Source of the DNA: Salinivirgaceae bacterium
GTDB taxonomy: Bacteria > Bacteroidota > Bacteroidia > Bacteroidales > SZUA-534
DNA length: 32,297 bases
Assembly: GCA_016342715.1 (NCBI GenBank)
Contig: JAEINW010000032.1
Span: 1-32,297, forward strand
Reading direction: 5' to 3'
Below, piece by piece: positions 28,683 to 32,297 of the stretch. A program made the position numbers and the translations under genes. Numbering within the stretch: the stretch's first letter is position 1; the number at the start of each line of letters is the position of its first letter. The notes beneath the pieces are model-generated. The model did no database searches, was not told where the DNA came from, and worked only from the letters and a program-made list of their open reading frames with translations.

Positions 28683-29624
28683 ATGAAAGAAGAATTAATT
28701 ATTAGCGGAAGAATGAATCCTAAAATTGACCCGGTACTTCATGCCTGGGGCTGGGAGATTCCAACCTATTTATTTCTTGGTGGTTTAGCCGCAGGATTGC
28801 TTTTTTTTGCCGGATTATATTATTTATTGGGTAAAGAAAAAGTGTATTCGGTAGCCGTAAGAAAAGCACCTGTTTTAATACCTATTATTTTAGTAGTGGG
28901 TTTACTCGCCTTGTTTATTGATTTGCATCACAAGCCTTACTTTTGGAGACTTTATACTACCATAAAAATTCAATCGCCCATGAGTTGGGGAGCTTGGACA
29001 TTAATGGCTGTAACTCCATTATCAATGGTTTGGGCGGCAATTAATATACGAGAATGGTTCCCAAATTGGGATTTGAAATATACTTGGATTAAAGATATTG
29101 AAGAATTCATTACAGGATATAAAAAATACATGGCATGGGCTATGGTATTGTTTGGTGTTATTTTAGGTATCTATACCGGAATATTACTATCGGCATTTAA
29201 TGCGCGTCCTCTTTGGAATACTTCAATTTTAGGACCTTTGTTTTTAGCTTCAGGACTCTCAGCTGGATCGGCTGTAATTATGCTGTTATCAAAGAATCAT
29301 AATGAGCGAAAAGTATTTGCTAGAATAGACTTGATATTAATTGGTATAGAATTATTCTTTATCGTTCATATGTTCATGGGATTTCAGGCAAGTACGCAAG
29401 TTCAGATTGATGCATCACATATATTTCTGGGGGGTGAATTAACTGCAGCATTTTGGATTTTTGTAGTTGTTTTAGGAATGCTTGTTCCCGCGGCACTTGA
29501 AGTTATGGAATTGAGAAAAATAAAAGTGCCTGTAATCATTCCGGTGGTTTTAATTTTATTTGGCAGCTTTATGTTGCGATGGTTAATAACCTATGGGGGA
29601 CAATTAAGCAGGTACCTGTACTAA
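28683..29624 (+). CDS. nrfD: NrfD/PsrC family integral membrane quinol-interacting subunit
   Basis: 313 aa; multiple TM helices; 'WGWEIPTYLFLGGLAAGLLFFAGLYYL' opening typical of NrfD/PsrC; directly downstream of A and B subunits. Confidence 0.88.
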   Translation: MKEELIISGRMNPKIDPVLHAWGWEIPTYLFLGGLAAGLLFFAGLYYLLGKEKVYSVAVRKAPVLIPIILVVGLLALFIDLHHKPYFWRLYTTIKIQSPMSWGAWTLMAVTPLSMVWAAINIREWFPNWDLKYTWIKDIEEFITGYKKYMAWAMVLFGVILGIYTGILLSAFNARPLWNTSILGPLFLASGLSAGSAVIMLLSKNHNERKVFARIDLILIGIELFFIVHMFMGFQASTQVQIDASHIFLGGELTAAFWIFVVVLGMLVPAALEVMELRKIKVPVIIPVVLILFGSFMLRWLITYGGQLSRYLY

Positions 29625-29649
29625 CACAATTGATAAATATAATAAATCT

Positions 29650-29768
29650 CAATACTTTTTTTATACTAAAATACTTGATACTTAATACTAATTGCTTGAT
29701 ACTTAATACTAAAATACTTAATACTTGATACTAATTTTTTGATACTTATAACTTGACACTAAATACTA
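29650..29768. repeat. Heptanucleotide-periodic degenerate tandem repeat (GATACTT/AATACTA)
   Basis: aatactt gatactt aatacta attgctt gatactt aatacta (a) aatactt aatactt gatacta ... gatactt ataactt gacacta aatacta; mostly 7-nt phase with few slips. Confidence 0.8.
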
Positions 29769-29776
29769 TTTAAAAT

Positions 29777-30292
29777 ATGAAAAAGAATAAATACATAAAT
29801 CCATATCTCGGAGGCGTATTGCTGGGATTAGTTTTATTGGCTTCTAATTTTATTTCAGGAAGAGGATTAGGTGCTAGTGGAGCCTTAAAAAGTGTGGTTG
29901 TACAGGGTGTAAATATCATTACTCCAGATCATGCTGAAAACGCTGTATTCTATAAAGAATATAACGATGCACACAAGAAAGGACCAATGAAATCGTGGTT
30001 GGTATTTGAAATGCTGGGTGTTGTGGTTGGTGCCTTTGTTAGTGGAGCATTAGCCGGAAGACTTAAATTTAAAGTGGAACATTCTCCAAAAATTACGTCA
30101 AAACGACGATTGGTTTTTGCTTTAATGGGAGGGGTTCTTTTTGGTTTTGGTTCACAATTAGGAAGAGGTTGTACTTCTGGCTCTGCATTGAGTGGAATGG
30201 CCGTGCTTTCAGTTGGAGGAATTATTACCATGGCTGCAATATTTGGTACAGGCTATGCTTTAGCTTATTTCTTCCGTAAAAATTGGATCTAA
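29777..30292 (+). CDS. YeeE/YedE family half-transporter (TsuA-like sulfur-species permease)
   Basis: 171 aa; 'GRGLGASGA' and 'GFGSQLGRGCTSGSALSGMAVLSVGG' YeeE/YedE signatures with a conserved Cys. Confidence 0.88.
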   Translation: MKKNKYINPYLGGVLLGLVLLASNFISGRGLGASGALKSVVVQGVNIITPDHAENAVFYKEYNDAHKKGPMKSWLVFEMLGVVVGAFVSGALAGRLKFKVEHSPKITSKRRLVFALMGGVLFGFGSQLGRGCTSGSALSGMAVLSVGGIITMAAIFGTGYALAYFFRKNWI

Positions 30293-30298
30293 ATTAGT

Positions 30299-30367
30299 CA
30301 GCAGTTCTCAGTCTCCAAGTCCACAGTCTCTATAAATAGGCTGCCAACTGAAGACTGAAGACTTGAA
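30299..30367. repeat. Second heptad-like degenerate repeat (CAGTCTC / ACTGAAG) with partly inverted halves
   Basis: cagttct cagtctc caagtcc acagtctc ... actgaag actgaag acttgaa; left and right halves are partly reverse-complementary (CAAGTCcacAGTC vs GACTgaaGACTTG). Confidence 0.6.
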
Positions 30368-30435
30368 AATAGAAAGTAGAATAGATTAGAATAAAGGAAA
30401 AGATAATTATTAATACAATGATAAAATAAGAAAAT

Positions 30436-31026
30436 ATGGGACCTTTAATAGTTAATGAAATAATATCGTCGAGTGTTAACTTTTTGATGGCTTTTTTAAT
30501 AGGAATAGGTTTTGGTTTTGTGCTTGAATCAAGTGGATTCTCGTCTAGCAGAAAACTGGCCGGAGTATTCTATGGCTACGATACAGTAGTGTTAAAAGTA
30601 TTTTTTACCGCCGCAATTACCGCTGCCATCGGATTGTTGTTTTTTAGCCTTTTTGGTTGGATCGATTTAAGCCTAGTTTATGTGAATCCAACATTTTTGC
30701 CATCGGCAATAGCCGGAGGCGTAATTATGGGAGCAGGGTTTATTATGGGTGGTTTTTGTCCAGGTACTAGTGTTTGTGCAGCAGTAATTGGAAAAATTGA
30801 TGCCATGGTTTTTATTGGCGGTATTATTCTTGGAATTATTGTTTTTGCTGAAGGCTATCCTTTATGGGAAAGTTTCTATAAAAGTGGATTCATGGGCACA
30901 CCAAGAATGAGCGATTGGTTAGGTTGGTCGCAAGGAGTTTTTGCATTTGTTATGGTGCTTGCGGCATTTGCCATGTTTTTTATTGGTGAGTGGGCTGAAA
31001 AAAAATTTCCACAAAAAGAATATTAA
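30436..31026 (+). CDS. YeeE/YedE family half-transporter (TsuA-like), second subunit
   Basis: 196 aa; 'GAGFIMGGFCPGTSVCAAVIGKIDAMVFIGGIILG' YeeE/YedE signature; N-terminal 'GFGFVLESSGFSSSRKLAGVFYGYD'. Confidence 0.88.
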   Translation: MGPLIVNEIISSSVNFLMAFLIGIGFGFVLESSGFSSSRKLAGVFYGYDTVVLKVFFTAAITAAIGLLFFSLFGWIDLSLVYVNPTFLPSAIAGGVIMGAGFIMGGFCPGTSVCAAVIGKIDAMVFIGGIILGIIVFAEGYPLWESFYKSGFMGTPRMSDWLGWSQGVFAFVMVLAAFAMFFIGEWAEKKFPQKEY

Positions 31027-31031
31027 ATCTT

Positions 31032-31048
31032 ACCTAAGTTGAGCGATT
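31032..31048. repeat. Copy of a 17-bp ACCcAAaTTGAGCGATT repeat family
   Basis: acctaagttgagcgatt; 2 mismatches to the 32245-32261 copy. Confidence 0.4.
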
Positions 31049-31179
31049 TGAATAAAATGAAAAGCGCTATACTTAGAGTTAACCCCGACCTAGAAATTGT
31101 TGGTTTTCACAATTTGAGTGAAATGAAAAATTTGAAAACCTTACAATAACTCAGTCGATTGAGCAGAATAGCGATAGCT

Positions 31180-31196
31180 AATCGCTCAATTTGGGT
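31180..31196. repeat. 17-bp repeat, inverted relative to 32245-32261
   Basis: aatcgctcaatttgggt is the exact reverse complement of acccaaattgagcgatt. Confidence 0.6.
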
Positions 31197-31227
31197 CTTA
31201 GTTAAAAACACTATAAATTTTGTTAAA

Positions 31228-31872
31228 ATGAAAGATTTCTTTAAAAATATTAAACCACGAATAATTCTCGCAATAGGTATTATTCCCCTAGCTTTAATGC
31301 TTGCTTTTGTGCCTGAAAATAGAACAGTTCCTTATAAACTTACTATTGAAGAATTAGTTAACCAGATAACCGAAGGTGCACAATACTTTACTGCCGACCA
31401 AATTGCCGATTACATTGTGCAAAAAGATCCATCGATTCAATTAATTGATGTTCGCTCAAGCGATGAGTTTGATTCGTATCATTTGCCCGGAGCAATAAAT
31501 ATTCCTTTGTCAGATATTCTTTCGGAAGATTTGGAGGGCTATCTTGATCAGGATGTGAAGAACAATGTATTTTACAGCAATGGTACTGTTAATGCCAACC
31601 AAGCATGGATTATTTGTAAGCAGCGTGGATTTAAAAATAATTATGTATTGCAAGGAGGACTTAATTATTGGGCCGAAAATATTATCAATCCTCAAAAGCC
31701 TGACGACATTGCGCCAAGCGACGAATTTGCCAAGTACGATTTCAGAAAAGCAATGAGCGCCGCTTTAGGAGGAGGTACACTAGAAACAAAAACAGAAGAA
31801 GTACAAACTAATGCTGCATTGCCAGCTATAACAAAAAAGAAAAAGAAGAAAAAAGCTGCTGGAGGCTGCTAA
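31228..31872 (+). CDS. Membrane-anchored rhodanese-like domain protein with Ser at the catalytic Cys position and a poly-Lys/GGC C-terminus
   Basis: The ORF track begins at a TTG (31159); the more plausible start is ATG 31228 (214 aa). N-terminal TM 'IILAIGIIPLALMLAFV'; rhodanese motifs 'QLIDVRSSDEFDSYHLPGAINIPLSD' and 'VLQGGLNYW'; loop 'VFYSNGTVNANQAW'; C-terminus 'ITKKKKKKKAAGGC'. Confidence 0.88.
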   Translation: MKDFFKNIKPRIILAIGIIPLALMLAFVPENRTVPYKLTIEELVNQITEGAQYFTADQIADYIVQKDPSIQLIDVRSSDEFDSYHLPGAINIPLSDILSEDLEGYLDQDVKNNVFYSNGTVNANQAWIICKQRGFKNNYVLQGGLNYWAENIINPQKPDDIAPSDEFAKYDFRKAMSAALGGGTLETKTEEVQTNAALPAITKKKKKKKAAGGC

Positions 31873-31904
31873 TAGCTAAAAGTACTTAATGCATAAATTT
31901 TTAT

Positions 31905-31943
31905 AGACCTGCTTGGATTAAATGCCTTTCAGGTCTTGTTTTT
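31905..31943 (+). terminator. Intrinsic terminator at the end of the sulfur gene cluster
   Basis: AGACCTG (31905-31911) / CAGGTCT (31930-31936) followed by TGTTTTT. Confidence 0.7.
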
Positions 31944-32178
31944 GCAATAGTGCTATTTAGTTGGTTTGCTTGCTAAGCATCTCCAAGATGCTAAGTAACT
32001 TACATTAAACTAATTTTCATTCATTGTCAAGAAAGGCTTCCATTAAGTTTTATTTTTTCATTTAATTTTATATGGTTATCCCTATGTCAACCTAAATTAA
32101 AAAATTAGAAAAGGTGGTTTAAAAAAGTCGGTTAATACATTCAGACAATTAATTGCCTGTAAGGCATATTTATTTCAG

Positions 32179-32197
32179 CCGGAGGCATCGCCTCCGG
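32179..32197. repeat. Hairpin CCGGAGGC-atc-GCCTCCGG (REP-like)
   Basis: 8-bp perfect GC-rich stem in AT-rich DNA, preceded by a smaller TGCCT/AGGCA hairpin; no T-run. Confidence 0.5.
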
Positions 32198-32244
32198 TAT
32201 TGAACATGTGAAAAATCGTTGCAGAAATATTAATGATAATTGAT

Positions 32245-32269
32245 ACCCAAATTGAGCGATTCTCGCTCA
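32245..32269. repeat. ACCCAAATTGAGCGATT repeat with internal hairpin TGAGCGA-ttc-TCGCTCA
   Basis: 7-bp perfect stem (32253-32259 / 32263-32269); exact inverted partner at 31180-31196. Confidence 0.6.
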
Positions 32270-32297
32270 CGATTTAGTTCTTGTAAGTATTTCACTG

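Noticed and set aside
28573-29768. CRISPR array interpretation of the TACTTGATACTAA repeats
   Set aside because: Units are ~7 nt, contiguous and degenerate, with no unique spacers of constant length and no cas genes.
31159-31227. TTG-start N-terminal extension of the rhodanese-like protein (MSRIAIANRSIWVLVKNTINFVK)
   Set aside because: This stretch lies in the repeat-containing spacer (31180-31196 copy), and ATG at 31228 gives a clean membrane-anchor N-terminus.
1-32297. tRNA, rRNA or transposase genes
   Set aside because: No cloverleaf or rRNA-like sequence and no transposase/integrase ORF seen on either strand.

Overview
AT-rich Bacteroidetes-type DNA (type IX secretion sorting tails, BlaI/M56 pair, Bacteroidetes-style intergenic repeats). 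Left to right: (i) a truncated minus-strand remnant of a CapA-like gene (74..229); (ii) a minus-strand BlaI repressor + M56 (BlaR1-like) cassette in which the M56 protein carries a C-terminal M23 peptidase domain; (iii) two giant minus-strand secreted proteins, 4628 aa and 2905 aa, both ending in T9SS type A sorting tails. The first is a higher-order repeat: five 'GPGGVG + LamG-like' modules, four of which carry an ordered triplet of Calx-beta domains. (iv) A plus-strand sulfur/respiratory gene cluster: TAT-exported molybdopterin oxidoreductase (PsrA/PhsA-like), 4Fe-4S subunit, NrfD/PsrC-like membrane subunit, two half-size YeeE/YedE (TsuA-like) transporters, and a membrane-anchored rhodanese-like protein. 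In the rhodanese-like protein the expected catalytic Cys is Ser, and the C-terminus is a poly-Lys tail ending in GGC. The spacers inside this cluster contain heptanucleotide-periodic degenerate repeats and REP-like dyads. The strongest candidates for something undescribed are the cluster with its odd rhodanese, the heptad repeats in successive intergenic gaps, and the higher-order repeat architecture of the giant adhesin-like gene. All calls are from reading the sequence; no database search was run.
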